NCBI GenBank assembly: GCA_034926675.1
Contig: JAYFQW010000072.1
Coordinates: forward strand, 1 to 40,883
Direction: 5' to 3'
Origin: Clostridia bacterium
GTDB taxonomy: Bacteria > Bacillota > DTU025
DNA: 40,883 nt
The notes under the pieces are model-generated. The model worked only from the letters and a program-made list of their open reading frames with translations, was not told where the DNA came from and searched no databases. Below are positions 1-7,902 of this stretch, in pieces; the stretch's first letter is position 1; each line of letters begins with the position of its first letter. Both the position numbers and the translations under genes were made by a program.

Positions 1-404
1 GGACACTGACCCGATGGTCAATGTCCATTTGAGTCGCATTGATCGCGCGACAATGCTGGTTTGGCCGACACTGACAGCCTGCGGGACCAGAATCTTGAGA
101 ACCACGGAGCCTCATCAGCGGCTATAAACGACCTGCGAGACATTGCCTTACGCAATGCCAAGGCAATGCTCCGGGTACAGATTACCTAACGAGCTCAGGG
201 CTGCAGCGAGAACCGAGCGATTGAACGCCCAGTTGAGGGGCTCATCTCCGAATTCCAAGCTGGGAACATTTACATGCGGGACGTGAGATCGAGGTTTGCG
301 CGGGTTCAATGATGCGTACGGGAAACTCCTGGCAACGCGTGGTCTGAAATCCCCCGTAGACATGCAAAGAATTTCGACATCGCAGGATGACTCTGCCTTC
401 TGCC
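1..404. other. Gene-free left edge of the window
   Basis: I see no convincing gene here. Short open frames exist on both strands, but they lack ribosome binding sites and recognisable motifs. The first 26 bases form an imperfect inverted repeat: GGACACTGACC (1-11), a CGAT loop, and GGTCAATGTCC (16-26), with 10 of 11 positions pairing. It could be a terminator stem, a protein-binding site or the end of a mobile element cut by the window edge. The remainder lies downstream of the copZ-like gene and shows no obvious terminator. Confidence 0.5.
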
Positions 405-704
405 TCACCGAACTACCTTGTATCCCGCATCCTCAACCGCACGGATGTAGGCATCGACTTCAGCCTGACCAGGCGTGTGGTTGACAGTCGCGGTCTTGGC
501 TCCGAGGTCAACCGCCGCCGACTTCACTCCTGGAAGGCTGGAGAGGGCCTTCTCCACCGCCATTTTGCAGTGACTGCATGTCATTCCTTCAACACGGAGC
601 ACAGTCTGAGCCGAATCCGCGCCGGCAGCGACCGCCGCCCCCGCTGCGTTGGATGGGCCGGTGCTGCCAGTGGCGCCGATCTTCGTCTTTCGGAAACAAG
701 GCAT
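405..704 (-). CDS. copZ: CopZ-like copper chaperone (HMA domain protein)
   Basis: This is a small heavy-metal-associated domain protein of 99 residues that probably carries Cu(I) in the cytoplasm to the neighbouring CopA ATPase. The metal-binding loop GMTCSHC lies at residues 40-46, and the rest of the domain runs to the C-terminus, ending in a typical DAGYKVV segment. Ordinary CopZ proteins have about 68 residues. Here the HMA domain follows a 33-residue Ala/Gly-rich extension that carries an extra Cys at position 3. The ATG at 704 is supported by AAAGGAGA eight bases upstream. It starts 15 bases after the copA stop, so the two genes are surely cotranscribed from the copA promoter. The family assignment is firm, the copper specificity comes from the neighbour, and the role of the extension is unknown. 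Confidence 0.88.
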   Translation of the reverse strand: MPCFRKTKIGATGSTGPSNAAGAAVAAGADSAQTVLRVEGMTCSHCKMAVEKALSSLPGVKSAAVDLGAKTATVNHTPGQAEVDAYIRAVEDAGYKVVR

Positions 705-719
705 AGTATGAGTCTCCTT

Positions 720-3032
720 TCACTTCGCGCCGGATGCGCGAGCTCCGGCGCGTGCTCCAAAACGCTTGAGCCTCAGGGAGTTCGATACAACCGAGACTGA
801 GCTCAACGCCATCGCAGCCCCCGCATACACCGGCGATAGTCTGCCGGAAGCGGCCAGGGGTATTCCTATTGTGTTATAGATGAACGCCCAGAACAGATTC
901 TCTCGAATCACGCGGAGGGTTTGGCGCGAGAGCCTTATCGATCCCGGCAACCGGCTCAGGCCGCCGACTATCGTGATATCGGAGGCTTCCATAGCAACAT
1001 CAGTCCCGCTGCTCATGGCGATTCCAACGTCTGCCGTCGCAAGAGCCGGGGCGTCGTTTATGCCATCGCCAACCATCGCCACCGCCAGGCCCCGCGCCTT
1101 CAGTCTCTCCACCTCCCGGGCCTTGCCCTCGGGCAGCACCTCTGCCAGTACATGGTCGTGAGGTATGCCCACTCTGTCCGCTATTGCCACAGCGGTTCGT
1201 CGATTGTCCCCGGTCACCATGTACACCTGCACTCCTAGGCGTCCGAGCTCACTGATGGCCTCTGGTGATCCGGCCCTTACCTGATCGGCTATTCCGTATG
1301 CCGCGGCGGGCTTTCCATTCACAGCCTGCACAACAGCGGTCTCGCCTCGCTCCTCCATTCGAGCGAGGGAATTCTCGACCGATCCCAGCTCAACCCCTAG
1401 CTCAGTCATGAACCTGCGGGTCCCAACTGCCACCCTCAGCCCGTCCACAGTCGCCTCCACTCCACGTCCGGGCGCCGACCGAAAGCCCGACGGCATCGGG
1501 ATGTCCAATCCACACTGAGACGCTGCATTCACAATCGCCAGTCCCAGTGGATGCTCCGAGCCACGTTCGGCTGAGGCCGCAAGCCTCAGAACGTCTCTCT
1601 CCTCAAACGGAGGGAAGGCCTCATATCCCTGGAGAGATGGCTTTCCTACCGTTATGGTGCCGGTCTTGTCGAGGATGATCGCCTTCACCGAGCTGAGCCT
1701 CTCCAGATGCTCTCCCCCTCGGATCAGAATCCCGAGCTCCGCCCCTCGCCCAGTGGCAACCATGATTCCAGTTGGAGTGGCCAGGCCCAGAGCGCACGGA
1801 CACGCAATCACCAAAACAGCCGTGGCGTTCACCAGGGCTCGAGATACATCATGCTCAACAATATACCAGACGAGAAATGTAAGAACCGCAATCCCCAGCA
1901 CAACAGGGACGAAGTAGGATGAGACGACATCAGCAAGCCTCTGGATCGGCGCCTTGCTGCCCTGCGCATCCTCGACCATCTTGATGATCTGCGAAAGGGC
2001 AGTCTCGCGGCCGACCCGGGTTGCACGCATCTTGAGCATCCCGTGCTGATTCATGGTCGCTCCGGTCAGCCTGTCGCCGGATTGTTTGTCTACCGGAATG
2101 CTCTCGCCTGTGAGCATCGACTCGTCCACTGCGGAGAATCCCTCAATCACCTCGCCGTCCACAGGCACGCGCTCGCCGGGCCTGACAATCAGCATATCCC
2201 CTGCCAGAACCTGATCAACGGGAACCTGCCGCTCTCCGTCGGGAGTGATCAGCGTGGCTACCTTCGGAGAGAGCGCCATGAGCTTGCGGATGGCCTCACT
2301 CGTCCTTCCCTTCGCCGCGTATTCAAGGTTCTTGCCCAGCAGAACCAGGGTTATCACCACAGCTGACGCTTCGTAGTAGACCGGGCCAGGCGTGACGAAT
2401 GTGTGCACGACACTGAGGATGTATGCTGCTCCAGTGCCCAGGGCCACCAGTACATCCATGTTGGCGCCGGCGTGGGCCACTGTACGGACCGCGCCAATGT
2501 AGAAGCGGGAGCCAGATATGAGCACAACAGGAGTTGCCAGAATGAATCCCACCATCGGTTCCATTAGAAACATGAACCTCTCATGCAAGCCGACCAGGTC
2601 CGCGATCATCCCGACCAGCATGGGCAGGCTGAACGCGGCCCCGATGTAGAACAGAAGCCAGTCATTGACAACACGCCTACGCCGTTCCAGAGCCCGCCTG
2701 GCATCCTCGCCCGCGTCCCGAACAAGCTCACGCGCACTGTATCCCGTGTTCTCCACCACTCGCACGATATCCGAAACCTTCAGAACCGTGGGGTCATACT
2801 GCACTCTAGCAGTCTCAGCAGCCAAATTGACAGAGGCGGCCATTACCCCAAGCTCCTTCTGCAGAGCTTTCTCTATTCTAGCCGAGCACGCGGCGCACGT
2901 CATCCCGGTTATGGCCACATCGAGCTGCTTCAACTCGCGTGCAGTCCCTGTGCTGCGTCCACTATCGTCAGATTCACGGCCCTTCGGCCTCACACTGTCC
3001 ACCATGAACACCCCCAGCGGACGTCTGTCCAA
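720..3032 (-). CDS. copA: Copper-exporting P1B-type ATPase CopA
   Basis: This membrane ATPase pumps Cu(I) out of the cytoplasm. Counting from the TTG at 3032 (770 residues), one N-terminal HMA domain carries GMTCAAC (43-49). It is followed by membrane helices, the actuator motif TGES (308-311), the transmembrane metal motif CPC (411-413), the phosphorylation motif DKTGTIT (455-461), SEHPLG (492-497) and the hinge [10 protein letters not shown] (655-664). The last helices carry the YN and MxxSS signatures that mark Cu(I) rather than Zn/Cd pumps. The start is uncertain: the ATG at 3005 has GGGGGTG close upstream, and either start leaves the HMA domain intact. A sigma-A promoter and a CsoR-like operator lie just upstream, and the copZ-like gene follows. 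No regulator gene is adjacent. Confidence 0.95.
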   Translation of the reverse strand: MDRRPLGVFMVDSVRPKGRESDDSGRSTGTARELKQLDVAITGMTCAACSARIEKALQKELGVMAASVNLAAETARVQYDPTVLKVSDIVRVVENTGYSARELVRDAGEDARRALERRRRVVNDWLLFYIGAAFSLPMLVGMIADLVGLHERFMFLMEPMVGFILATPVVLISGSRFYIGAVRTVAHAGANMDVLVALGTGAAYILSVVHTFVTPGPVYYEASAVVITLVLLGKNLEYAAKGRTSEAIRKLMALSPKVATLITPDGERQVPVDQVLAGDMLIVRPGERVPVDGEVIEGFSAVDESMLTGESIPVDKQSGDRLTGATMNQHGMLKMRATRVGRETALSQIIKMVEDAQGSKAPIQRLADVVSSYFVPVVLGIAVLTFLVWYIVEHDVSRALVNATAVLVIACPCALGLATPTGIMVATGRGAELGILIRGGEHLERLSSVKAIILDKTGTITVGKPSLQGYEAFPPFEERDVLRLAASAERGSEHPLGLAIVNAASQCGLDIPMPSGFRSAPGRGVEATVDGLRVAVGTRRFMTELGVELGSVENSLARMEERGETAVVQAVNGKPAAAYGIADQVRAGSPEAISELGRLGVQVYMVTGDNRRTAVAIADRVGIPHDHVLAEVLPEGKAREVERLKARGLAVAMVGDGINDAPALATADVGIAMSSGTDVAMEASDITIVGGLSRLPGSIRLSRQTLRVIRENLFWAFIYNTIGIPLAASGRLSPVYAGAAMALSSVSVVSNSLRLKRFGARAGARASGAK

Positions 3033-3041
3033 CCCGCCCCT

Positions 3042-3056
3042 TACCCACGGGGGGTA
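3042..3056. promoter_or_regulatory. Candidate CsoR-type copper operator
   Basis: The inverted repeat TACCC-N5-GGGTA (TACCCACGGGGGGTA) lies between the copA promoter and the copA start. It resembles the GC-rich pseudo-palindromes bound by the Cu(I) sensor CsoR upstream of copZA in Bacillus. It sits about 10-25 bases downstream of the predicted transcription start, a position suited to repression that copper would relieve. No csoR gene is visible in the window, so the regulator is inferred. Confidence 0.6.
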
Positions 3057-3070
3057 TAGGTCCTCTTATT

Positions 3071-3099
3071 ACTGTACCCCAGGGCATGTTGTTTGTCAA
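3071..3099 (-). promoter_or_regulatory. Sigma-A promoter of copA
   Basis: Read on the minus strand, a perfect -35 box TTGACA (3099-3094) is followed after exactly 17 bases by TACAGT (3076-3071), a good -10 box. It points toward copA, and the predicted start is near 3064. The CsoR-like operator lies just downstream. Confidence 0.72.
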
Positions 3100-3107
3100 T
3101 CTCGAGA

Positions 3108-3128
3108 CGTCAATCGTCAATCGTCAAT
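3108..3128. repeat. Three tandem copies of CGTCAAT
   Basis: Three exact 7-bp copies of CGTCAAT lie head to tail just upstream of the copA -35 box and about 100 bases upstream of the divergent gene at 3230. They may be slippage-generated or a small iterated binding site. No function can be assigned. Confidence 0.6.
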
Positions 3129-3229
3129 CCCAGCGAGATGTGCCTGAGGCATGAGAACTAGCTGATGACATCCGCAATATACTGCAATTGGACATTCGAG
3201 GACCGCAGACAATGATGAGGTGATATCAC

Positions 3230-3985
3230 GTGATGCCCTCTCGCGAGTTCATTGAGATGGCCGAGATGGCCCACGCAGACGAAATACAGGCCGTGGACTT
3301 CTACCGCAGGATGGCCCAGGTCGCACCGACGGACCCCCTGAAGCGGGCGATCCTGCAGATCAGCAGGGATGAGATGAGGCATGCCTGTTTCTTCGGATCC
3401 GTGCTCTCACTCACGCGCACCCCATACGGGATGCCCTGTCCAGGTGGGACGCCCATGCCGATGCCTGTCCCTCAGCCGATGCCCGGACCCATGCTTGGAT
3501 CGATGTGTGAACCGGTCATGCCTGCTCCCATTGAGCCATACACTGGAATGCCCTGCCCTGGATGGCCAGGACAGATAGCCCCGGAACCAGTATGTCCTGC
3601 GCCAGTGTATCCCGCGCCAGTATGTCCCGCGCCAGTGTATCCCGCGCCAGTGTATCCAAGTCCGACCTGTCCAGGCCTAACCTATCCGAACCCTGTCTAC
3701 CCAGACCCAACATGCCCAGGGCCCGTGTATCCCGAGCCGGCGCCTGTAACGCCGATCTATCCATCCCCATGCTACCCGGGGCCCATGTACCCAGAGCCGG
3801 TGTATCCTCCGCTGGCGGGCCCGTGCCCGCCGTATTACCCGGAACCACAGCCAATGCCGCCCATGCAGCCGTCGCCATGTCCTGGTCCGATCCCGCCGGT
3901 GCCGGAGTTCCCTGAACCTCCTCCGCAACCGGAGCCTCCGAAAAAACCGTGCGCAGGATGCGGGCCTGGTGAAGCAGAGTCGTAG
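3230..3985 (+). CDS. Ferritin-like half-domain fused to P-x-(C/Y)-P-x pentapeptide repeats
   Basis: I do not recognise this protein as a named family. Residues 7-62 resemble two helices of a ferritin-like fold: E18 in DEIQAVDFY and an E-x-x-H pair, E48/H51, in DEMRHA. These are the kinds of residues that bind a di-iron or similar centre, but a full four-helix bundle would need a dimer. From about residue 64 to the end the chain is Pro-rich. Residues 120-194 form fifteen near-perfect pentapeptides, P-x-(C or Y)-P-x, such as PVCPA and PVYPE, and a CxxC pair (CAGC) lies near the C-terminus. There is no signal peptide or membrane segment. GTG 3230 or ATG 3233 follows AGGTGA (3218-3223). It diverges from copA. 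A metal-binding, coat-like or surface-layer role is possible but is only inference. Confidence 0.75.
   Translation: MMPSREFIEMAEMAHADEIQAVDFYRRMAQVAPTDPLKRAILQISRDEMRHACFFGSVLSLTRTPYGMPCPGGTPMPMPVPQPMPGPMLGSMCEPVMPAPIEPYTGMPCPGWPGQIAPEPVCPAPVYPAPVCPAPVYPAPVYPSPTCPGLTYPNPVYPDPTCPGPVYPEPAPVTPIYPSPCYPGPMYPEPVYPPLAGPCPPYYPEPQPMPPMQPSPCPGPIPPVPEFPEPPPQPEPPKKPCAGCGPGEAES
3587..3811 (+). repeat. 15-bp minisatellite encoding pentapeptides
   Basis: Fifteen consecutive 15-bp units encode the P-x-(C/Y)-P-x array. The first five units (for example CCAGTGTATCCCGCG) are nearly identical at DNA level and later ones have diverged. This suggests recent expansion by slippage or recombination at the 5' end of the array. 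Confidence 0.85.
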
Positions 3986-3996
3986 GAGCACAGTGA

Positions 3997-4032
3997 GGGC
4001 GACGCGTCCGAAGTGGATGCGCCGCCCTTTCG
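3997..4032 (+). terminator. Hairpin terminator after the ferritin-like gene
   Basis: GGGCGACGCGTCC (3997-4009) pairs with GGATGCGCCGCCC (4015-4027), giving a 13-bp stem with one mismatch and one G-T pair, a GAAGT loop, and then TTTCGT. It lies 12 bases past the stop at 3985 and ahead of the convergent PAP2 gene, so it may stop transcription from both sides. Confidence 0.65.
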
Positions 4033-4076
4033 TAAGCCCCTCGATCAGCCCCTGAGTCGGCTCCGGAATCAGCTCC

Positions 4077-4721
4077 TCAATTGCCGAACCCGAATATGTC
4101 CAGGTTTCCGATGGCAGCCTGGTTGCCGATGAACGACCCGATGGCCGCGCCTGCGACCACATCCGATGGCCAATGCATCTGGAGCTGAACCCGGCTCCAT
4201 CCCACTGCAGCCGCAAGTCCATAAAAGGCCGGCGCGAGCCATGGAAAACGCTCCGAAAGCACCGCTGCCATGGAAAACGCGTTCGCGGTGTGCCCGGAGG
4301 GCATTGAGTGGTAATCGTCGGACAATGTGAGGCCTGTGTACCGGCCCTGTTCCGCATGGAGGTAGGGCCGCGCACGCCCGCATACGACCTTCAGCACACC
4401 AACAACGGCAGCTGTTCCAGCAGTGGCGTTCAGGAGCGCCTCGCCTGTGGGAGGATCGATAACCAGAAAGGCTCCACTGAGAGCAATCGCCGTGCCTGCC
4501 CCACCCAGATTCGTCACGGCCTTTGCAATCCTAGTCCAGTCCTGCGCTTCCGCTGAGGCCTCTGGCGATGGGCTGCAGCTGGCCTCTCCCAGCATGGCAG
4601 TTGAAACCAGCTCACAAGAAAGAGCAGCCGTGTCGAACCCAACTGAGACTGCCTGTACTGGGATTCTGCAGACCATCCCGACCATGATCGCCGTAACTGC
4701 TACTGCCAAGGCCCTGCGCAC
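4077..4721 (-). CDS. PAP2-family membrane phosphatase
   Basis: This 214-residue protein belongs to the PAP2 (type 2 phosphatidic acid phosphatase) superfamily. The three catalytic motifs are intact: K111-x6-R118-P119, PSGH (141-144), and S176-R177-x5-H183-x3-D187. There is a hydrophobic N-terminus (1-25), a further hydrophobic segment around 73-88, and others between and after the motifs, so the active site should face the outside of the cytoplasmic membrane. Possible substrates are undecaprenyl pyrophosphate, phosphatidylglycerol phosphate or, in a diderm, a lipid A-type phosphate. The sequence cannot decide between them. The gene starts 14 bases after birA and ends the hut-fol run. The long loop at 26-65 contains several cysteines. 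Confidence 0.87.
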   Translation of the reverse strand: MRRALAVAVTAIMVGMVCRIPVQAVSVGFDTAALSCELVSTAMLGEASCSPSPEASAEAQDWTRIAKAVTNLGGAGTAIALSGAFLVIDPPTGEALLNATAGTAAVVGVLKVVCGRARPYLHAEQGRYTGLTLSDDYHSMPSGHTANAFSMAAVLSERFPWLAPAFYGLAAAVGWSRVQLQMHWPSDVVAGAAIGSFIGNQAAIGNLDIFGFGN

Positions 4722-4735
4722 CAGCTACACACTCC

Positions 4736-5509
4736 CTATCTTGGAAAACCCGATCCGAGAGAGACATCTGCTGAAGAGACTGAGACCACATTGCCGTCAT
4801 CGCGGCGAATCACAAGCCTTCCCCAATCGTCGAGAGTGAGAGCCTCTCCGCCATATCTCTCCGTGGCTGACGTGACCGTCACATGCCTGCCGAGGGTCGC
4901 CTGCATCAGCTCAGATGCCTCCTCACGGATGCGCCTTACACGCCCCTGGCAAAGAGCGTCATAGACCACGGCAAGCTGCCCGAGCACTGCCATGAGAAGC
5001 ACATCGCGATCTGGCGCTCCCGCGGGAGCGTGCTCTGCCAGAGATGTGGCAATGCCGCGCAGTTCAAGCGGGAATCCGCCTTCCGGAGGACACACGTTGA
5101 TCCCGATCCCCACTGCAGCCCAGAGAAGCTGTGAGTCAACTGATGAGCCCTCAACCAGGACACCTGCTACCTTCTCTCCACCGATGAGCACATCATTGGG
5201 CCATTTCAGAATCGCCCGCGCTGACGTGGTGTCACGAATCGCTCGCGCTGCGGCAATGCCTGCTCCAATCCCGATCATCCCTCCGCGTTCAGCCTCAAAA
5301 GGAGGCCTAAGAACAACAGACAGCCACAGCCCATAATCCCCGGCCGATTGCCATGGCCTGCCCAACCTGCCTCGGCCAGCAGTCTGCCGCGCGGCGACGA
5401 CCACAGTCCCGTCAGGCGCTCCCGCGGAAGCCATCTCCCGCGCAAGACGGTTGGTGGAATCAACCTCGTCAACACGTGTGATGTCAAAGCTCAGCATCCT
5501 CAACACCAC
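4736..5509 (-). CDS. birA: Biotin-[acetyl-CoA-carboxylase] ligase, short form
   Basis: This enzyme attaches biotin to the carrier protein of biotin-dependent carboxylases or decarboxylases through biotinyl-AMP. The biotin/ATP loop GRGRLGRPW and the catalytic KWPNDV segment are present, followed by GEKVAGVLVE and GIGINV, and a C-terminal SH3-like domain ends the chain. The DNA-binding N-terminal domain of bifunctional BirA is absent, so this is the monofunctional class and should not act as a repressor. The start is uncertain: GTG 5509 overlaps the folB end by 26 bases, and ATG 5497 overlaps by 14. Neither has a strong ribosome site, which points to translational coupling with folB. A decarboxylase beta subunit at 32724 belongs to a class of pump that normally uses a biotin carrier. 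Confidence 0.92.
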   Translation of the reverse strand: MVLRMLSFDITRVDEVDSTNRLAREMASAGAPDGTVVVAARQTAGRGRLGRPWQSAGDYGLWLSVVLRPPFEAERGGMIGIGAGIAAARAIRDTTSARAILKWPNDVLIGGEKVAGVLVEGSSVDSQLLWAAVGIGINVCPPEGGFPLELRGIATSLAEHAPAGAPDRDVLLMAVLGQLAVVYDALCQGRVRRIREEASELMQATLGRHVTVTSATERYGGEALTLDDWGRLVIRRDDGNVVSVSSADVSLGSGFPR

Positions 5510-5894
5510 CGATCTCGACTTGATCCCCTGCCGGCGCCTTTCTAGTCATCTCGCACTCAACATAGTCCATCGGTCCGCCTATTGGGGCATGGGGTTTTCT
5601 GACCCTCACCGTGACCTCGTCGAGAGCGTAACCGCTGATGACCTCGTCGGCGATGGTTCGTGCGAGCGTCTCGATTAGGCTGAACTCTCGCTCCTCAACA
5701 ATCTCCTTCACCAGGGTGTACACGTCTACGTAGCTGATCGCCATGTCGAGATCGTCAACCCGCGCGCAGGCCCCCAAATCGCGGTACATGTCGACATCGA
5801 CCTCGAATCGCTGCCCAAGTTCCTTCTCGGCAGCGAACGCCCCATGGTACGCATAGAAGACCAGATTCTTCAGAGTGATCCTGTCAGCCCCCAT
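5484..5894 (-). CDS. folB: Dihydroneopterin aldolase
   Basis: FolB converts 7,8-dihydroneopterin to 6-hydroxymethyl-7,8-dihydropterin and glycolaldehyde in folate synthesis. The 136-residue protein has the family opening KNLVFYAYHGAFAAEKELGQ, with the active-site tyrosine and glutamate region, then FEVDVDM, and a C-terminal VRVRKPHAPI segment. The family is usually about 120 residues; the extra length is a polar tail. The ATG at 5894 has GGAGG seven bases upstream and overlaps the folP stop by 11 bases, so it is tightly coupled to folP. Its usual partner folK is not adjacent but lies at 16797. Confidence 0.94.
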   Translation of the reverse strand: MGADRITLKNLVFYAYHGAFAAEKELGQRFEVDVDMYRDLGACARVDDLDMAISYVDVYTLVKEIVEEREFSLIETLARTIADEVISGYALDEVTVRVRKPHAPIGGPMDYVECEMTRKAPAGDQVEIGGVEDAEL

Positions 5895-7146
5895 TGCGGT
5901 CCTCCTCTTCGCGCCATCCCTTGACGACTGCGTCAGTCATCCGTGCCGCCATTGCCATCTCTCTCACATCGTGGACTCTCACGATGTGAGCGCCGTAAGC
6001 GACAGCAAGTGCAACCGTGGCCGCTGTGCCATAGACTCTGTCGTAGACTGGTGTTCCCAGAACCTTGCCGATGGTTCCCTTCCGAGAGGCGCCAACCAGA
6101 ATGGGCCTGCCGAGGCTGCGAAACTCGGCAAGACGCTTCATGATCTCGAGGTTGTGCTCTGGCGCCTTACCAAAGCCTATTCCCGGGTCAACAATTGTGT
6201 TACAAGCTGGGATGCCTCGCTCGCGCGCGAATGAGATTCTCTCCCTTAGGAATTCGCACACTTCATGGACAACAGATGTATACGTGGGGTTGACCTGCAT
6301 ATCCCATGGGCGCCCCTTCATGTGCATCAGCACGACTGGAGCGCCGTGCCGAGAGGCGATTGACGCCATATCGCCCTCTCCACGAAGAGCTGTTATGTCG
6401 TTGATGATGTGGGCTCCAAGATCAAGGCACCTATCCGCGACCTCGGCCTTGTAGGTGTCGATTGATATGATAGCATCAGTTTCCAGGGCGACCCTTTTCA
6501 CGACCGGCAGAACCCGCCGGAGTTCCTCCTCGAGCGGGAGAGGCTCAGAACCCGGCCTCGTGGATTCCCCCCCGATATCGATGATATCAGCGCCGGATTC
6601 CAGCATGGCCACTGCATGCGCTACGGCAGCGTTAACCCCGGAGTGAGCGCCGCCGTCTGAGAAGGAGTCGGGGGTCACATTCAGGATCCCCATAATATAG
6701 GTTCTCTCTCCCCATCGGAAAGTCCTCTCCCCTATGCGGGTGTAACCTGGAGGGGCATCGTACGCCGCAAGGGTCGCCTCGATATCCGCGGCTATCGCCG
6801 GCAGGCCGAATGGCTGGGCTTTCAATGTGCTGATGGCCTGGGAGAACTGCTGCACGGTGCCCATCAGAAGGACGTCGCAGGAATCCCCATCCAGGTTCGC
6901 GGCACGGTAGGGCAATGCAGCCTCGCCGCCCTTAGAAAGCATCTCCTGCTTGATGATGATCGCAGCCTTAAGCGGCACGTCATAGAGCCTTGCGGCGCGA
7001 AACACGCCCTTAGGGGCCATGATGTCCGCTCCCGCCCGCCCGACTCCCATCGAGCGAAGCTCGGCCGCTGCCTCCGCCTCCGACGAAAGCAGAACAACCC
7101 TCGGGCCGACGCCCAGAACCACGCTATTCACATCAGTGCCAGCCAT
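5884..7146 (-). CDS. folP: Dihydropteroate synthase
   Basis: DHPS condenses p-aminobenzoate with hydroxymethyl-dihydropterin diphosphate to make dihydropteroate. All core motifs are present: MGILNVTPDSFSDGG, GGESTRPGSEPL, IINDITAL, LMHMKG, DPGIGFGK and GASRKG. At 420 residues it is longer than the roughly 280-residue E. coli type. The extra 150 or so N-terminal residues form a domain seen in some clostridial and archaeal-type DHPS proteins. I chose the ATG at 7146 because GGGAGGA lies six bases upstream; the frame stays open to 7218, but the earlier start lacks such a site. It follows the cyclodeaminase gene by about 100 bases, and folB overlaps its end. Confidence 0.94.
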   Translation of the reverse strand: MAGTDVNSVVLGVGPRVVLLSSEAEAAAELRSMGVGRAGADIMAPKGVFRAARLYDVPLKAAIIIKQEMLSKGGEAALPYRAANLDGDSCDVLLMGTVQQFSQAISTLKAQPFGLPAIAADIEATLAAYDAPPGYTRIGERTFRWGERTYIMGILNVTPDSFSDGGAHSGVNAAVAHAVAMLESGADIIDIGGESTRPGSEPLPLEEELRRVLPVVKRVALETDAIISIDTYKAEVADRCLDLGAHIINDITALRGEGDMASIASRHGAPVVLMHMKGRPWDMQVNPTYTSVVHEVCEFLRERISFARERGIPACNTIVDPGIGFGKAPEHNLEIMKRLAEFRSLGRPILVGASRKGTIGKVLGTPVYDRVYGTAATVALAVAYGAHIVRVHDVREMAMAARMTDAVVKGWREEEDRNGG

Positions 7147-7245
7147 CAACAGTCCTCCCAACGATCTCAATCCGTCTATCTCAGCAATGGCAGGCCAGGC
7201 CCTGCGGCGCGAAACCATACTCGCCAGCCGCCGTGCTTGATCGGT

Positions 7246-7881
7246 CTAGTCGCCGCCGATCTTCCCAGCTACGGCCCTGACGGCCCTATGCCTCGACTCT
7301 TCCTTATCAGTGCTGTACCTAGCGGCAGTCGCCTGCGCATCTGCTACGAAACTGGCATCGCGTATGGCCGCCAGGTTTATCTTCATGTTGAAGACCGCGC
7401 CGCCCACGGCGGTGTCGAGCAGCAGCGCGGCCACCCCTGCATCGCTCACTGCGTTCTCGTTCCCTCGTTCAGCAAGGAAGGCGGCATAGCGCATGCCCTC
7501 CACGGCAAGCTCCGCAGTATGCTCGGGCGCTGCCACGGCTCCCTTGAGGGCGGCCTGAATGGCATCCCGGCGTGCACGCTTCTCATCATCGGTGCTCCGG
7601 CGCATCCGGTAAGCCGCCATGACCTGGTTGAAAGCCGCCGTGTCGTCATCCGCACACTTCAGCACGGCCTGCATCAGCTCTTTCGACCTCGCGCCGGCGG
7701 AAGCCACCTTGGCCGCATCCTCCGCTTCCATGCCCTCAGTGGAAGTCAGCCCGGCGACCATCGACACCAGCGCAAGGCCCATGGCCGCGGCGACGGCGGA
7801 TGCACTGCCGCCCCCTGGCGCAGGTGTGCTCGATGCAAGCGCCTCCAGAAACTCAGAGACCTTCATATCCTTGAAATCCAC
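7246..7881 (-). CDS. fchA: Formimidoyl-tetrahydrofolate cyclodeaminase
   Basis: This 211-residue protein matches the cyclodeaminase half of the FTCD enzyme. It releases ammonia from 5-formimino-tetrahydrofolate to give 5,10-methenyl-tetrahydrofolate. The hallmark STPAPGGGSASAVAAAMG segment sits near residues 18-35 in an otherwise helical protein. It is separate from the formiminotransferase, which is encoded by ftcD two genes upstream with hutI between them. GTG 7881, with GGGGGG eight bases upstream, is the likeliest start; the ATG at 7866 is the alternative. The product feeds one-carbon units directly into the folate pool served by the downstream folP and folB genes. Confidence 0.92.
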   Translation of the reverse strand: MDFKDMKVSEFLEALASSTPAPGGGSASAVAAAMGLALVSMVAGLTSTEGMEAEDAAKVASAGARSKELMQAVLKCADDDTAAFNQVMAAYRMRRSTDDEKRARRDAIQAALKGAVAAPEHTAELAVEGMRYAAFLAERGNENAVSDAGVAALLLDTAVGGAVFNMKINLAAIRDASFVADAQATAARYSTDKEESRHRAVRAVAGKIGGD

Positions 7882-7902
7882 TGCCAGAACCCCCCAGACA
7901 AA

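Noticed and set aside
148-408. Open frame of 86 codons on the minus strand
   Set aside because: No ribosome site, no recognisable motif, and it runs over the copZ-like gene end in another frame.
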